Shown here in pieces: positions 33,875-42,899 of a DNA stretch of 64,000 bases. Position numbers and translations under genes: made by a program. The DNA comes from Thalassobius sp047123305 (GTDB taxonomy: Bacteria; Pseudomonadota; Alphaproteobacteria; Rhodobacterales; Rhodobacteraceae): assembly GCF_047123305.1 (NCBI RefSeq), contig NZ_CP138918.1, forward strand, positions 744,001-808,000, given 5' to 3'. The notes beneath the pieces are model-generated. The model worked only from the letters and a program-made list of their open reading frames with translations, was not told the DNA's origin and made no database searches. Each line of letters starts with the position of its first letter. The stretch's first letter is position 1.

Positions 33875-34600
33875 ATGCGCAATCCAACAGCCGCTATGCT
33901 GGTGATCGGGGATGAAATCCTGTCTGGCCGCACCCGTGACAGCAACATGCACCACCTTGCCAATGAGCTGACGAAACACGGCATTGACCTGAAAGAGGCA
34001 CGGATGGTCTCGGATGAGGCGGCAGCGATCACCGACGCGGTCAAGGCGCTGGCAGCCGCGCATGACCATGTCTTTACCTCTGGTGGGATCGGGCCAACCC
34101 ATGATGACATCACCGCAGACTGTATCGCCGCCGCCTTCGACACGCCGATTGATGTGCGCGAAGACGCCCGCGCGATCCTGCAAGCGCATTACAATCGCTC
34201 TGGTCAAGAGCTGAACGACGCCCGCCTGCGCATGGCGCGGATCCCTGACGGTGCTGTGTTGATCGACAACCCGATCTCCTCAGCGCCCGGGTTCACGTTG
34301 GAAAACGTCCATGTGATGGCCGGTGTACCGACGATCTTTCAGACCATGGTGGCCTCAGTTCTGCCCACCCTGACCGGCGGCGCGCCGCTGCTCAGCCAGA
34401 GCCTGCGGGTGGAACGGGGCGAAGGGGACATTGCCGCGCCGTTGACGGCATTGGCCGAAGCCTATCCCGACCTGTCCTTCGGGTCCTACCCGTACAGCCA
34501 CAACGGCATTTACGGCACCAACATCGTGGTGCGCGGCCAAGACGGTGCTCAGCTGGATCAGGCCATGAAGGCACTGAGCGAGGCAATGGCCCGTGACTGA
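33875..34600 (+). CDS. CinA-type molybdopterin-binding-domain protein
   Basis: A 241-residue protein with the MoaB/MoeA-like MoCF fold: MLVIGDEILSGRTRDSN at the start and FTSGGIGPTHDDIT in the middle. It corresponds to the N-terminal domain of competence/damage-inducible CinA, without the C-terminal nicotinamide-nucleotide amidase domain. Stand-alone forms are common and their role is unsettled; a nucleotide pyrophosphatase activity is the main suggestion. It overlaps the following GNAT gene by eight bases and opens a plus-strand run to 36904. Confidence 0.88.
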   Translation: MRNPTAAMLVIGDEILSGRTRDSNMHHLANELTKHGIDLKEARMVSDEAAAITDAVKALAAAHDHVFTSGGIGPTHDDITADCIAAAFDTPIDVREDARAILQAHYNRSGQELNDARLRMARIPDGAVLIDNPISSAPGFTLENVHVMAGVPTIFQTMVASVLPTLTGGAPLLSQSLRVERGEGDIAAPLTALAEAYPDLSFGSYPYSHNGIYGTNIVVRGQDGAQLDQAMKALSEAMARD

Positions 34601-35333
34601 TACCCCCCTGCCCGATGCCAGCCAGCTCTATCAGGTGATCGACGGCACTTGGCCCGCAGCAAATGAGGCCCGCCAAGGCCCATGGCTGATCCGTGACGGC
34701 CAGAACGGTGGTCAGCGGGTGTCTGCGACGATTGCGATGGATCGTTTCACCGAGGCTGACCTGCAGCCAGCGGAAGACGCCATGCAAGCGCTGAACCAGC
34801 CCCGTTTGTTCCAGATCCGCACAGGCGACGAAGATCTGGACACCGTGCTGGCTGCACGTGGCTATCAGATTGTGGATCCGGTGAACCTCTGGGTCGCACC
34901 GGTGGGCGAGGTTGCCACCGACTATCCACCGCCGGTCACCGCCTTCCATGTCTGGGAACCTCTGGCGATCCAGATCGATATCTGGGCCAAAGGCGGTATC
35001 GGCGAAGACCGCCTGAACGTCATGCGTCGCGCCAAAGGCCCGAAAACCGCGCTTTTGGGCCGGTTGAACGATTCCCCCGCCGGTGCTGGCTTTGTGGCCA
35101 TTCATGACGGAATTGCCATGGTCCACGCGCTGGAGGTTCTGGAGCACCAGCGCAAACAGGGCATGGGCCGCTATTTCATGCGGCTTGCTGCCTTCTGGGC
35201 ACAGGACAAGGGGGCATCCCATCTCTCTGTGGTCTGCACCCAGGCCAATGAAGGGGCCAATGCGCTTTATTCCAAACTGGGAATGTCACTTGCAGGACAG
35301 TATCATTACCGCAAACATGGGGACGACCTGTAA
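34593..35333 (+). CDS. GNAT family N-acetyltransferase
   Basis: A 246-residue acetyltransferase. The acetyl-CoA site is in the C-terminal third: MVHALEVLEHQRKQGMGRYFM (motif A) followed by LSVVCTQANEGANALYSKLGM. The N-terminal half is divergent and probably forms a second, degenerate GNAT domain. The target is unknown. It overlaps the CinA-type gene and is 18 bases before the AhpD-like gene. Confidence 0.85.
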   Translation: MTDTPLPDASQLYQVIDGTWPAANEARQGPWLIRDGQNGGQRVSATIAMDRFTEADLQPAEDAMQALNQPRLFQIRTGDEDLDTVLAARGYQIVDPVNLWVAPVGEVATDYPPPVTAFHVWEPLAIQIDIWAKGGIGEDRLNVMRRAKGPKTALLGRLNDSPAGAGFVAIHDGIAMVHALEVLEHQRKQGMGRYFMRLAAFWAQDKGASHLSVVCTQANEGANALYSKLGMSLAGQYHYRKHGDDL

Positions 35334-35351
35334 CGGTAACGGAAGACCAAG

Positions 35352-35924
35352 ATGAGCAGCCAAGACAAACCCACCGCCCTGAACCTGCCAATGGTAGATC
35401 CCCTGCCACCGCAGACGCAGAAATATTTCGACATCTGCCAGGAGAAACTGGGTCTGGTGCCCAACGTGTTGCAGGCCCATGCCTTCGACATCGAAAAACT
35501 GAACGCTTTCACCGCGCTTTATAACAACATCATGCTGGCCGACAGCGGCCTCAGCAAGCTGGAGCGGGAAATGATCGCGGTGGTGGTCTCTTCCGAGAAC
35601 AAGTGTTTCTACTGCCTGACCGCCCACGGGGCCGCCGTGCGCGAGCTGTCGGGCGATCCGGCGCTGGGGGAAATGCTGGTGATGAACTACCGCGTTGCCG
35701 ACCTGCCGCCGCGCCAACGGGCGATGCTGGACTTTGCCGTCCATCTGACCAAGGCCAGCGCCACCATCGAAGAAGCCGATCGTCAGGCCCTGCGCGACGC
35801 CGGGTTCAACGACCGTGACATCTGGGACATCGCCAATACGGCTGCGTTCTACAATATGACCAACCGTGTTGCCTCGTCTTTGGACATGCGACCCAATCCT
35901 GAATACCACGCACAGAACCGTTAA
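35352..35924 (+). CDS. AhpD-like peroxidase-related enzyme (carboxymuconolactone decarboxylase fold)
   Basis: A 190-residue all-helical protein. The redox motif is CFYC (Cys85, Cys88) followed by His92, matching the CxxC...H site of AhpD-type alkylhydroperoxidases. Longer members of this length are usually called peroxidase-related enzymes. The IWDIANTAAFYNMTNRVASSL end is typical. It probably reduces peroxides or relays thiol electrons. Its stop overlaps the OmpA gene start (TAATG). Confidence 0.9.
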   Translation: MSSQDKPTALNLPMVDPLPPQTQKYFDICQEKLGLVPNVLQAHAFDIEKLNAFTALYNNIMLADSGLSKLEREMIAVVVSSENKCFYCLTAHGAAVRELSGDPALGEMLVMNYRVADLPPRQRAMLDFAVHLTKASATIEEADRQALRDAGFNDRDIWDIANTAAFYNMTNRVASSLDMRPNPEYHAQNR

Positions 35925-36904
35925 TGCGCCTTGCTCTGCCCATCTCTCTGGCCCTTTCGCTGGCCCCATTAGCGACCGTTCGTCCTGTAACGGCCATTGC
36001 CGCTGCGCTATCGTTGGATCTGCCTGCAGCCTCCGAGGCGCTGAGCGATCTCGACAGCCAGCTGGACAGCTATGCCCTGCCGGTTGGGGGCTATGTGGAT
36101 GGGGTGCTGCCGGTCTTGCCGCTAGAAGGCAAAGTCCACCGTGGCAGTTGGCGGGTTGGCTCCCAAGGGCTGACATCGCTGCAGCTGCTGGCGCCATTGC
36201 AGGAGCAGTTGGAAGCGGCTGGTTATGAGGTGTTGTTCAGCTGCGATACGCTGGGCTGTGGCGGGTTTGATTTCCGGTTCGAGACCGAAGTGCTGACCGC
36301 ACCGGCAATGCATGTGGACCTCAGCGATTTCCGCTTTCTGTCAGCGCGCAAAGGTGCGGAGGATCACCTGAGCCTGCTGGTGTCACGCTCTGCCAATGCC
36401 GGTTTCATCCAGATGATCCGTGTCACCGCACCAGAGTCGGAAGCGCCAATCCGCACCACAGCCCTGCCCGCGGGAACCGGCACGGCCCCGGATGTGGCGC
36501 GACTGACATTGGACAATGGGTCGCTGAGCGACACTGTGCCGAACCTGTTGGCGCAGGGCCATGTGGTGTTGGAGGATCTGACCTTTGCAACCGGTTCGTC
36601 CGATTTGGGTGACGGGCCGTTCACCTCGCTCAGCGGGTTGGCCGCTTACCTGAACAGCGACCCCAGCCGCCGTGTTGCACTGGTCGGGCACACCGATGCT
36701 GTGGGGGGATTGCAAGGCAATATCAGCCTGTCCAAAAAACGTGCAGCCTCGGTTCGGGAACGGCTGATAGCCAACCACGGTGTCTCCGCCGAACAGTTGG
36801 ACGCGGAAGGCATGGGCTATCTGGCCCCGCGCGCGCCCAACCTGACAGAGGACGGGCGCAAGGCGAACCGCCGCGTCGAGGCGGTTCTTTTGAACACCGA
36901 ATAG
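35924..36904 (+). CDS. OmpA family outer-membrane/peptidoglycan-binding protein
   Basis: A 326-residue exported protein. A signal peptide is predicted over about residues 1-26. The N-terminal 200 residues are a beta-rich region I do not recognise. The C-terminal OmpA domain, which binds peptidoglycan, includes LVGHTDAVGGLQGNISLSKKRAASV and ends with ANRRVEAVLL. The start codon overlaps the previous stop (TAATG), so it is translationally coupled to the AhpD-like gene. It is convergent with the glycerate kinase gene, only two bases apart. Confidence 0.9.
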   Translation: MRLALPISLALSLAPLATVRPVTAIAAALSLDLPAASEALSDLDSQLDSYALPVGGYVDGVLPVLPLEGKVHRGSWRVGSQGLTSLQLLAPLQEQLEAAGYEVLFSCDTLGCGGFDFRFETEVLTAPAMHVDLSDFRFLSARKGAEDHLSLLVSRSANAGFIQMIRVTAPESEAPIRTTALPAGTGTAPDVARLTLDNGSLSDTVPNLLAQGHVVLEDLTFATGSSDLGDGPFTSLSGLAAYLNSDPSRRVALVGHTDAVGGLQGNISLSKKRAASVRERLIANHGVSAEQLDAEGMGYLAPRAPNLTEDGRKANRRVEAVLLNTE

Positions 36905-36906
36905 GC

Positions 36907-38169
36907 TCAGGCCTCGATCAGGATCGCCCGAAAATCGTTGACGTTGGTGCCCGTTGGGCCGGGGGCAAAGATCTCTCTCACAGCGTCAAAGGCAGTGTAA
37001 GCGTCATTGCCCGCCAGCGCCTGTGCCGGGTCCACCCCAGCGCCGCGCATCGCGGCAACTGTGCCACCATCGGCAAAGGCGCCTGCGTTATCCTCGGATC
37101 CGTCAATGCCATCGGTATCTGCGGCCAGCGCGGTCACACCGGCCACACCGTCCAGCTCCATCGCTAGGGACAGCAAAAACTCGCTGTTGCGCCCGCCGCG
37201 CCCGCCTTTGCCGCGGATGGTGACTGTGGTTTCGCCGCCGGACAACATCACCAAAGGCGCGCTAAACGGACGGCCCCGACGCACCACTTCGCGGGTCATG
37301 GCACCGTGCATTTTGGCCACTTCTCTCGCCTCGCCCTCAATCGCATCCGACAGGATCACTGACGGCCAACCTGCGGCCTTGGCCTTGGCCGCCGCCGCTT
37401 CGAGAGAGATTGCGGCAGAGGCGATCACATGCACCTCATTGCGGGCAAAACGGGGATCATCCGGTAAAGGCGCATCTTCTGGAGCATCAACCAGGTGCGC
37501 GGCAATCGCAGGAGGCATGGTGATGCCGTAATCGGCCACCGCCTTCAACGCCTCTGCCCGGCCCACGGCATCAGGCACCGTTGGGCCAGAGGCCACCTGC
37601 GCCGGATCATCGCCCGGCACGTCAGACACCACCAATGAGACAACCCGCGCCGGTGCGCAGGCTGCAGCCAGTCGCCCGCCCTTGATTGCGCTGACCTGTT
37701 TGCGCACCGCATTCATTGCCCCGATGGGCGCACCGGAAGCCAGCAGAGCCTCATTCAGCGCCACCTCATCTGCAAAACTCAGCCCCGCCGCCGGAGCCGC
37801 CAACAGCGCCGAGCCGCCACCACAGATAAGCGCCACCACCAGATCATCCTCTGTCAAACCCTGCACCTGTTCAAACAGCGCTTCAGACGCCGCAATACCA
37901 GCCGCATCCGGCACCGGATGCGCGGCCTCCATCACTTTCACGTGCCGGGTGTCACAGGCATAGCCGTAGCGGGTGATCACCGTACCTTCGACAGGCGCGC
38001 CCCAAAGATCCTCAAACGCGGCCGCCAGCTGCGCCGCCCCTTTGCCGGCACCGATCACAACGGTGCGGCCTTTGGGCTTCTGAGGCAGGTGCGCGGCAAT
38101 GGCTTTTTTGGGGTCTGCAGCCGCAATTGCAGCGTCAAATAACTCGGTCAAAAATGCACGATGGTTCAA
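36907..38169 (-). CDS. Glycerate 2-kinase (MOFRL/TtuD type)
   Basis: A 420-residue glycerate kinase of the GckA/TtuD family, phosphorylating D-glycerate in glyoxylate, serine or tartrate metabolism. The N-terminal domain has VVIGAGKGAAQLA and LICGGGSALLAAP. The C-terminal MOFRL domain has MLSGGETTVTIRGKGGRGGRNSE and LAADTDGIDGSEDNAGA. Older annotations call these hydroxypyruvate reductases. It is divergent from the aminotransferase gene at 38413, with inverted repeats between them. Confidence 0.92.
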   Translation of the reverse strand: MNHRAFLTELFDAAIAAADPKKAIAAHLPQKPKGRTVVIGAGKGAAQLAAAFEDLWGAPVEGTVITRYGYACDTRHVKVMEAAHPVPDAAGIAASEALFEQVQGLTEDDLVVALICGGGSALLAAPAAGLSFADEVALNEALLASGAPIGAMNAVRKQVSAIKGGRLAAACAPARVVSLVVSDVPGDDPAQVASGPTVPDAVGRAEALKAVADYGITMPPAIAAHLVDAPEDAPLPDDPRFARNEVHVIASAAISLEAAAAKAKAAGWPSVILSDAIEGEAREVAKMHGAMTREVVRRGRPFSAPLVMLSGGETTVTIRGKGGRGGRNSEFLLSLAMELDGVAGVTALAADTDGIDGSEDNAGAFADGGTVAAMRGAGVDPAQALAGNDAYTAFDAVREIFAPGPTGTNVNDFRAILIEA

Positions 38170-38257
38170 GGGTCCCTCCTGTTTGCGCGAACATTAGAAA
38201 GCAAAACCTCTGATGGAAAGCAGCTTCCCTGACTTTGGGTCAAGAAACCTTCGGCGC

Positions 38258-38281
38258 TCAGGATTGCGACATCAATCCTGA
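38258..38281. promoter_or_regulatory. Inverted repeat upstream of the aminotransferase gene
   Basis: Perfect nine-base arms TCAGGATTG / CAATCCTGA around CGACAT. The site is 131 bases before the aminotransferase start and 88 bases from the divergent glycerate kinase start. A second small repeat, AAAGC-GAT-GCTTT, lies at 38307-38319. The spacing suits a dimeric regulator. Confidence 0.45.
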
Positions 38282-38412
38282 CCTCACTGCGCCAAACTGG
38301 CCCTACAAAGCGATGCTTTCTGGACCTACGCGTCGGGGGAGCGTTCAGTGTTGAATGTTTCCAAACACGGCGGCCCTGCAAGGTGACCCCGAAAGACACG
38401 AAAGGACATCCC

Positions 38413-39807
38413 ATGGACGGCACCCGCGACAATGACATCACCGCCGTGGTCGAAGCAGACCGCGCCCATGTCTGGCACCACCTGACCCAGCACAAACCTT
38501 TTGAAGAGGCCGAGCCGCGCATCATCATCGAAGGCAAAGGCATGCGGGTCTGGGACCAGAACGGCAAAGAGTACCTTGATGCGGTCTCCGGCGCGGTCTG
38601 GACTGTGAATGTTGGCTACGGCCGCGAAAGCATTGCCAACGCAGTGCAAGAGCAGCTGATGAAGATGTGTTATTTCGCACAGGCTGCCGGTTCGGTCCCC
38701 GGATCCAAATTTGCCGAAAAGCTGATCGAGAAAATGCCCGGAATGAGCCGCGTGTACTACTGCAACTCTGGATCGGAGGCCAATGAGAAGGTCTTTAAGA
38801 TGATCCGCCAGATTGCACATAAGAAATACGGCGGGAAGAAGAACAAGATCCTCTACCGCGACCGCGATTATCACGGCGGCACGCTGGCCACCATGTCGGC
38901 CGGCGGTCAGGACGAACGCAATCTGCAATACGGCCCATTCGCCCCCGGTTTTGTGCGGGTGCCGCATTGCATGGAATACCGCAAACACGAACTGGGGCTG
39001 GAACATCTGGAAGGCGAAGCTTTCGGCATTGCTGCCGCCGACCTGATCGAAGAGGTCATTCTGCGCGAAGGCCCGGAAACCATTGGCTGTCTCTGCCTGG
39101 AACCGGTCACCGCTGGCGGCGGTGTCATCACCCCACCCGAAGGCTACTGGCCGCGCGTGCAGGAGATCTGCAAGAAATACGATATCCTGTTGCACATCGA
39201 CGAGGTGGTTTGCGGCATCGGGCGCACCGGCAAATGGTTCGGTTATCAGCAATACGGCATCCAGCCGGATTTTGTGACGATGGCGAAAGGCGTGGCCTCG
39301 GGCTATGCGGCGATTGCCTGTATGGTTGCCACCGAAGAGGTGTTTGACTGCTTCAAATCCGATCCTTCCGACAAGCTGGACCATTTCCGCGATATCTCGA
39401 CCTTTGGCGGCTGTGCCGGTGGACCGGCGGCGGCGCTGGAAAACATGCGGATCATCGAAGAGGAGGGCCTGCTGGAAAACACCACCAAGATGGGGGAACG
39501 TTTCCTGGCGAACCTTGAAGCGCTGAAGGAAAAACATGCCGTGATTGGTGATGTGCGTGGCAAAGGCCTGTTTCTGGGCGCCGAACTGGTCAAAGACCGC
39601 GACACCAAAGAGCCTGTCAGCGAAGCACAGGTCGGTGCGGTGGTTGCGGCCTGTGGCGCGATGGGAGTCATCATCGGTGCCTCCAACCGCTCGATCCCGG
39701 AACGCAACAACACGCTGTGCTTCTCGCCCTCGCTGATCGTGACGCCGGAAGACGTTGATCTGATCACCGACACGGTGGACAAAGCCCTCACCCAGGTCTT
39801 TGGCTGA
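38413..39807 (+). CDS. tpa: Taurine-pyruvate-type aminotransferase (class III)
   Basis: A 464-residue fold-type I, class III PLP enzyme. Motifs: YYCNSGSEANEK, the LLHIDEVVCGIGRTGKWF Asp site and the PLP lysine Lys292 in MAKGVASGY. The N-terminal AHVWHHLTQHKPFE and RVYYCNSGSEANEKVFKMIRQIAH resemble bacterial taurine-pyruvate aminotransferases as I remember them; these convert taurine and pyruvate to sulfoacetaldehyde and alanine. Start ATG 38413 has AAAGGA six bases before it. No xsc, tauABC or adjacent tauR gene is seen, so another omega-amine substrate is possible. Confidence 0.8.
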   Translation: MDGTRDNDITAVVEADRAHVWHHLTQHKPFEEAEPRIIIEGKGMRVWDQNGKEYLDAVSGAVWTVNVGYGRESIANAVQEQLMKMCYFAQAAGSVPGSKFAEKLIEKMPGMSRVYYCNSGSEANEKVFKMIRQIAHKKYGGKKNKILYRDRDYHGGTLATMSAGGQDERNLQYGPFAPGFVRVPHCMEYRKHELGLEHLEGEAFGIAAADLIEEVILREGPETIGCLCLEPVTAGGGVITPPEGYWPRVQEICKKYDILLHIDEVVCGIGRTGKWFGYQQYGIQPDFVTMAKGVASGYAAIACMVATEEVFDCFKSDPSDKLDHFRDISTFGGCAGGPAAALENMRIIEEEGLLENTTKMGERFLANLEALKEKHAVIGDVRGKGLFLGAELVKDRDTKEPVSEAQVGAVVAACGAMGVIIGASNRSIPERNNTLCFSPSLIVTPEDVDLITDTVDKALTQVFG

Positions 39808-40397
39808 TGTGGCCCACTCCGGTTGAACTGAAGGGCCAGCATGTTGTGCTGGCCCCGCTGTCGCAGGATCACTGCACCACGCTGCAAGCGGCCAGTGCCA
39901 GCGGTGACCTGCACCGGCTCTGGTATACGTCGATCCCTTCGGCCGAAGGGATGGCTGCGGAAATCGATCGCCGGCTGGCGTTGCAATCCGCAGGCTCCAT
40001 GCTGCCTTTTACCGTGATGACCCCTGATGGCACGCCCGTGGGCATGACCACCTATATGAACATCGATGCCACCACTAAACGGGTCGAGATCGGATCAACC
40101 TGGTATGCACCGTCGGTGCAGCGCGGCCCGCTGAACACCGAGGCAAAACGGTTGCTGCTGGCCCACGCTTTTGAGGATCTGGACTGTGTCGCGGTGGAGT
40201 TCCGCACCCATTTCATCAACCACCAAAGCCGCCGCGCGATTGAACGGTTGGGGGCCAAACTGGACGGGGTGCTGCGCTCCCACATGCGGATTGCCGACGG
40301 CACATTGCGAGATACGGCGGTCTATTCGATCCTTGCCCACGAGTGGCCCACGGTGCGATCCCATCTGACCTGGCAGTTGGAAAGACCGCGACCCTGA
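39807..40397 (+). CDS. GNAT family N-acetyltransferase (RimJ/RimL-like)
   Basis: A 196-residue acetyltransferase of the RimL-like branch. The N-terminus ELKGQHVVLAPLSQDH is the typical first strand. VEIGSTWYAPSVQRGPLNTEAKRLLLAHAF and NHQSRRAIERLGAKLDGVLR form the acetyl-CoA and C-terminal motifs. The start overlaps the aminotransferase stop (TGATG), so both are made together. The acceptor is unknown, and an amine related to the aminotransferase pathway is possible. Confidence 0.88.
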   Translation: MWPTPVELKGQHVVLAPLSQDHCTTLQAASASGDLHRLWYTSIPSAEGMAAEIDRRLALQSAGSMLPFTVMTPDGTPVGMTTYMNIDATTKRVEIGSTWYAPSVQRGPLNTEAKRLLLAHAFEDLDCVAVEFRTHFINHQSRRAIERLGAKLDGVLRSHMRIADGTLRDTAVYSILAHEWPTVRSHLTWQLERPRP

Positions 40398-40457
40398 CGC
40401 TTGCGACACCACAACAATGGATTGTATTCAACGCTTCAAAACACTAGATAAGTGCCT

Positions 40458-40874
40458 ATGTTTGAGAGGCTCTTTTATGTGTTAAGCAAGGTGTTCGGCA
40501 AAGAACGCGCGCTCCGCAAAACGGTGTTCCTATACCGTTATGGCGGCTTACTCCCGGCAGCGCCGCTGCTTGCTTTGCTGGCATACTTCTTTGTCAAAGC
40601 GCCGCATTGGGTACAGTCTGACCGCGTTGGCTATGCCTGGGCGGAGGTCGAAAGCATCTTGCCGCTCCCGTCCGAAACCGGTCCGCAGAAACTTGTGGTC
40701 CGGTTCACCACTGAACATGACGCAGCCCATCAGGTCGTCGTCCGGGCGCGGGGCTGGTTGGCCGGCACTTTGGACCGGGTTTGCGTACAAGAGCGCCGGT
40801 TTGCTGATCGCGAGGGCGGCTTTTTCAAAATCGTCAGAAAGCAGAATTGCCTGAAGGCGGACGCGGGCGCGTGA
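40458..40874 (+). CDS. Small single-pass membrane protein, unknown
   Basis: A 138-residue protein I do not recognise. One hydrophobic helix (LLPAAPLLALLAYFFV, about residues 30-48) follows a basic N-terminal stretch. The remaining 90 residues are soluble and contain two cysteines near the end. ATG 40458 is taken as the start; a GTG six bases earlier is possible. The ribosome site is weak. It stands alone between the GNAT and HupE genes. Confidence 0.5.
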   Translation: MFERLFYVLSKVFGKERALRKTVFLYRYGGLLPAAPLLALLAYFFVKAPHWVQSDRVGYAWAEVESILPLPSETGPQKLVVRFTTEHDAAHQVVVRARGWLAGTLDRVCVQERRFADREGGFFKIVRKQNCLKADAGA

Positions 40875-41020
40875 AAGCATCGTGGATCACGTGGAATTGC
40901 CTCTTGCGATGTGTCCAACGTCGTGATTGAACGCGGTTTCGCTATTCGACGTGCCATACTTGGTGCGGACCACAGGGCATGACCCACATCGGGATGCCGG
41001 ATGACCCAGAAGGATCACAG

Positions 41021-41581
41021 ATGAAACACCTGCTTACCCTCGCCGCCTTTATGATGGCCAAACCCGCGCTGGCGCATATGGATCCGGCGGAACATGGCTC
41101 GGTTCTGGCGGGGCTGACGCATCCGCTGTTTGGCCTGGACCATGTGCTGGCCATGCTGGTGGTTGGCCTCTGGGCGGCGTTGATTGGCGGGCGGGCGATC
41201 TGGACGGTGCCTTTGGGCTTTGTCTCGGCGATGCTGCTGGGGTTTGTGCTGTCGCTTCTGGGGCTGCCGCTGGTGGCGGTGGAGCCAATGATCCTGGCGT
41301 CTTCGGTGGTGCTGGGCCTTGTGGTCGCGCTGGCGCTGCGCCCGGCAGCACATTGGGCGATTGCCCTTGTGGGTCTGTTCGCCCTGTTTCACGGTTATGC
41401 CCATGGCACCGAGCTAGGGGCCGCGGTGGCCCTGCCCTATGGCTTTGGCTTCCTGCTGGCGACGGCGGTGCTGCATGGCGCGGGGGCCATGGTCGGCTTC
41501 CTGCTGCAACGGCAGGAACTGCCGGTCCGGATCTTGGGCGGCGGCACCGCCCTGGCTGGTCTGGTTCTGGCGATCGGCTGA
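41021..41581 (+). CDS. HupE/UreJ family membrane protein
   Basis: A 186-residue membrane protein with a signal-like N-terminus and about six helices. The family signature HPLFGLDHVLAMLVVGLWAA follows the signal, and FHGYAHGTELG marks the second conserved His pair. HupE/UreJ proteins are thought to carry nickel or cobalt. No hydrogenase or urease gene is nearby. The start at 41021 (AAGGA seven bases upstream) is preferred over 40979, since it places the signal peptide at the N-terminus. Confidence 0.88.
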   Translation: MKHLLTLAAFMMAKPALAHMDPAEHGSVLAGLTHPLFGLDHVLAMLVVGLWAALIGGRAIWTVPLGFVSAMLLGFVLSLLGLPLVAVEPMILASSVVLGLVVALALRPAAHWAIALVGLFALFHGYAHGTELGAAVALPYGFGFLLATAVLHGAGAMVGFLLQRQELPVRILGGGTALAGLVLAIG

Positions 41582-41610
41582 ACGGACAAGGGTTTAACGG
41601 GCCTAGTTTG

Positions 41611-41627
41611 GAGGGGCGTTGCCCCTC
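41611..41627. terminator. GC-rich hairpin after hupE
   Basis: GAGGGGC / GCCCCTC around GTT, followed by a second hairpin GGCCCGC-TGC-GCGGGCC (41631-41647). It lies between convergent genes, beside a repeat copy, with no T-tract. Confidence 0.5.
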
Positions 41628-41652
41628 TCCGGCCCGCTGCGCGGGCCGCATT

Positions 41653-41680
41653 CACCCCAGGATACTGCTTCCAAGAAGAA
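41653..41680 (+). repeat. Gene-end repeat copy
   Basis: CACCCCAGGATACTGCTTCC followed by AAGAAGAA; the centre differs from the core. It ends at the stop codon of the minus-strand P1 peptidase gene. Confidence 0.65.
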
Positions 41681-42682
41681 TTAGCCGTGCCGTGCGGCCC
41701 AGGTGGGTTGCGCATCCTTTTCCTGTGTTTCTGCATGGAAAACGGCGCGGGCAATGGCGCGCGCCATACAGGTCGCGGCGGCATGGCCCAGGTAAAGCGT
41801 ATCGGATATTGGATCGACCAGGGGCTTTGCCCCGGTGCTGGCGGCAAAGATCAGATCCCCATCCATTGGTGTGTGGGCTGGAAACAGGGCCCGCGCATAG
41901 CCGTCATGGGCCGCCGTTGCCAGACGGGTACATTGGGCCTGTGTCAGGGTGGCGTCGGTGGCGATGATGCCGATAGTGGTGTTGGCATGCGCCGCCAGTT
42001 TGGTCGGCGGCACGTGGGTTTCAGGGTAGTCCTGCGCCACACCTCGTCCACCAAATTCTCCAACCTGTTCAAACGGCGCCGCCCAGAAATGTGGCCCCTC
42101 CCCAACCGTGGCAGAACCGAGCGCATTGACCGCCACCAGCGCTCCGACGGTGTGCCCCGACGGAAGCATTACGGAGGCCGAACCAAGCCCGCCTTTGAAA
42201 TTGGCGGTGGTCGCGCCGGTGCCGGCCCCAGCGGAGCCGAGCGGAAAGGTATCCCCTGCCTTACCCAGCGCCTGTGCGCCCAAGGCCTTATAGGGGTTGT
42301 CCTGCCAATCCTTATTGCCGCCATTGATCAGGTCAAACAGGATTGCCCCAGGCACAATCGGCACCAGTAGGTCCCCCACCTTGAAGCCGCGCCCCTGCGC
42401 CCGCAGCGCATCCGCCACGCCGGAGGCTGCATCCAGTCCAAAGGCCGATCCGCCCGACAGGACCAGCGCATCCACCTGTTCAACCGTTTTGTCTGGCGCC
42501 AAGAGGTCCGTCTCCCGCGTGCCTGGCGCGCCGCCCATGACGTGCACGCCGCAGGTAAAGGGTTGATCGCCCAGCAACACGGTGACACCCGTTTTGACAT
42601 CGAGATCTTCGGCATTGCCGACCCGCAGCCCCGCTACATCAGTGATCAGGTTGCGTGGGCCGGGGGCTGCTTTTTGCGGCAT
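41681..42682 (-). CDS. P1 family (DmpA/NylC-type) peptidase
   Basis: A 333-residue Ntn-type aminopeptidase/amidohydrolase of family S58. These proteins cleave themselves to expose a nucleophile; here the likely site is Asn234-Thr235 within HANTTIGIIATDA, by analogy with NylC. VLSGGSAFGLDAASGV and the GSAGAGTGATTANFKGGLGSAS segment are diagnostic. ATG 42682 is favoured over an upstream TTG (42700). Natural substrates of this group include beta-peptides and small amides. It is divergent from the creatinase gene. Confidence 0.88.
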   Translation of the reverse strand: MPQKAAPGPRNLITDVAGLRVGNAEDLDVKTGVTVLLGDQPFTCGVHVMGGAPGTRETDLLAPDKTVEQVDALVLSGGSAFGLDAASGVADALRAQGRGFKVGDLLVPIVPGAILFDLINGGNKDWQDNPYKALGAQALGKAGDTFPLGSAGAGTGATTANFKGGLGSASVMLPSGHTVGALVAVNALGSATVGEGPHFWAAPFEQVGEFGGRGVAQDYPETHVPPTKLAAHANTTIGIIATDATLTQAQCTRLATAAHDGYARALFPAHTPMDGDLIFAASTGAKPLVDPISDTLYLGHAAATCMARAIARAVFHAETQEKDAQPTWAARHG

Positions 42683-42899
42683 AGTTCGTTTTTCCCTCAA
42701 ATTGGTCGCAAATCATCTTGCCTGAATCTGCAGGATCGGCAAGTTGTGGCATATACGGGGCTGGGCGATGGCGTCGCCCGCATTGTTGCTTGCCAGAGCT
42801 GCTTGCCCAAGTTGCTTGACCTGCAAGCCAGAACAATGGGCCACCGTGCAATCCGTCCTGAACGCCGGGACCTTTCTTTTCGTTAAGGAGGGTCAAAAA

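Noticed and set aside
40875..41020. Cobalamin or nickel riboswitch upstream of the HupE gene
   Set aside because: No B12-box-like or NiCo-like conserved core could be seen in this 146-base stretch.
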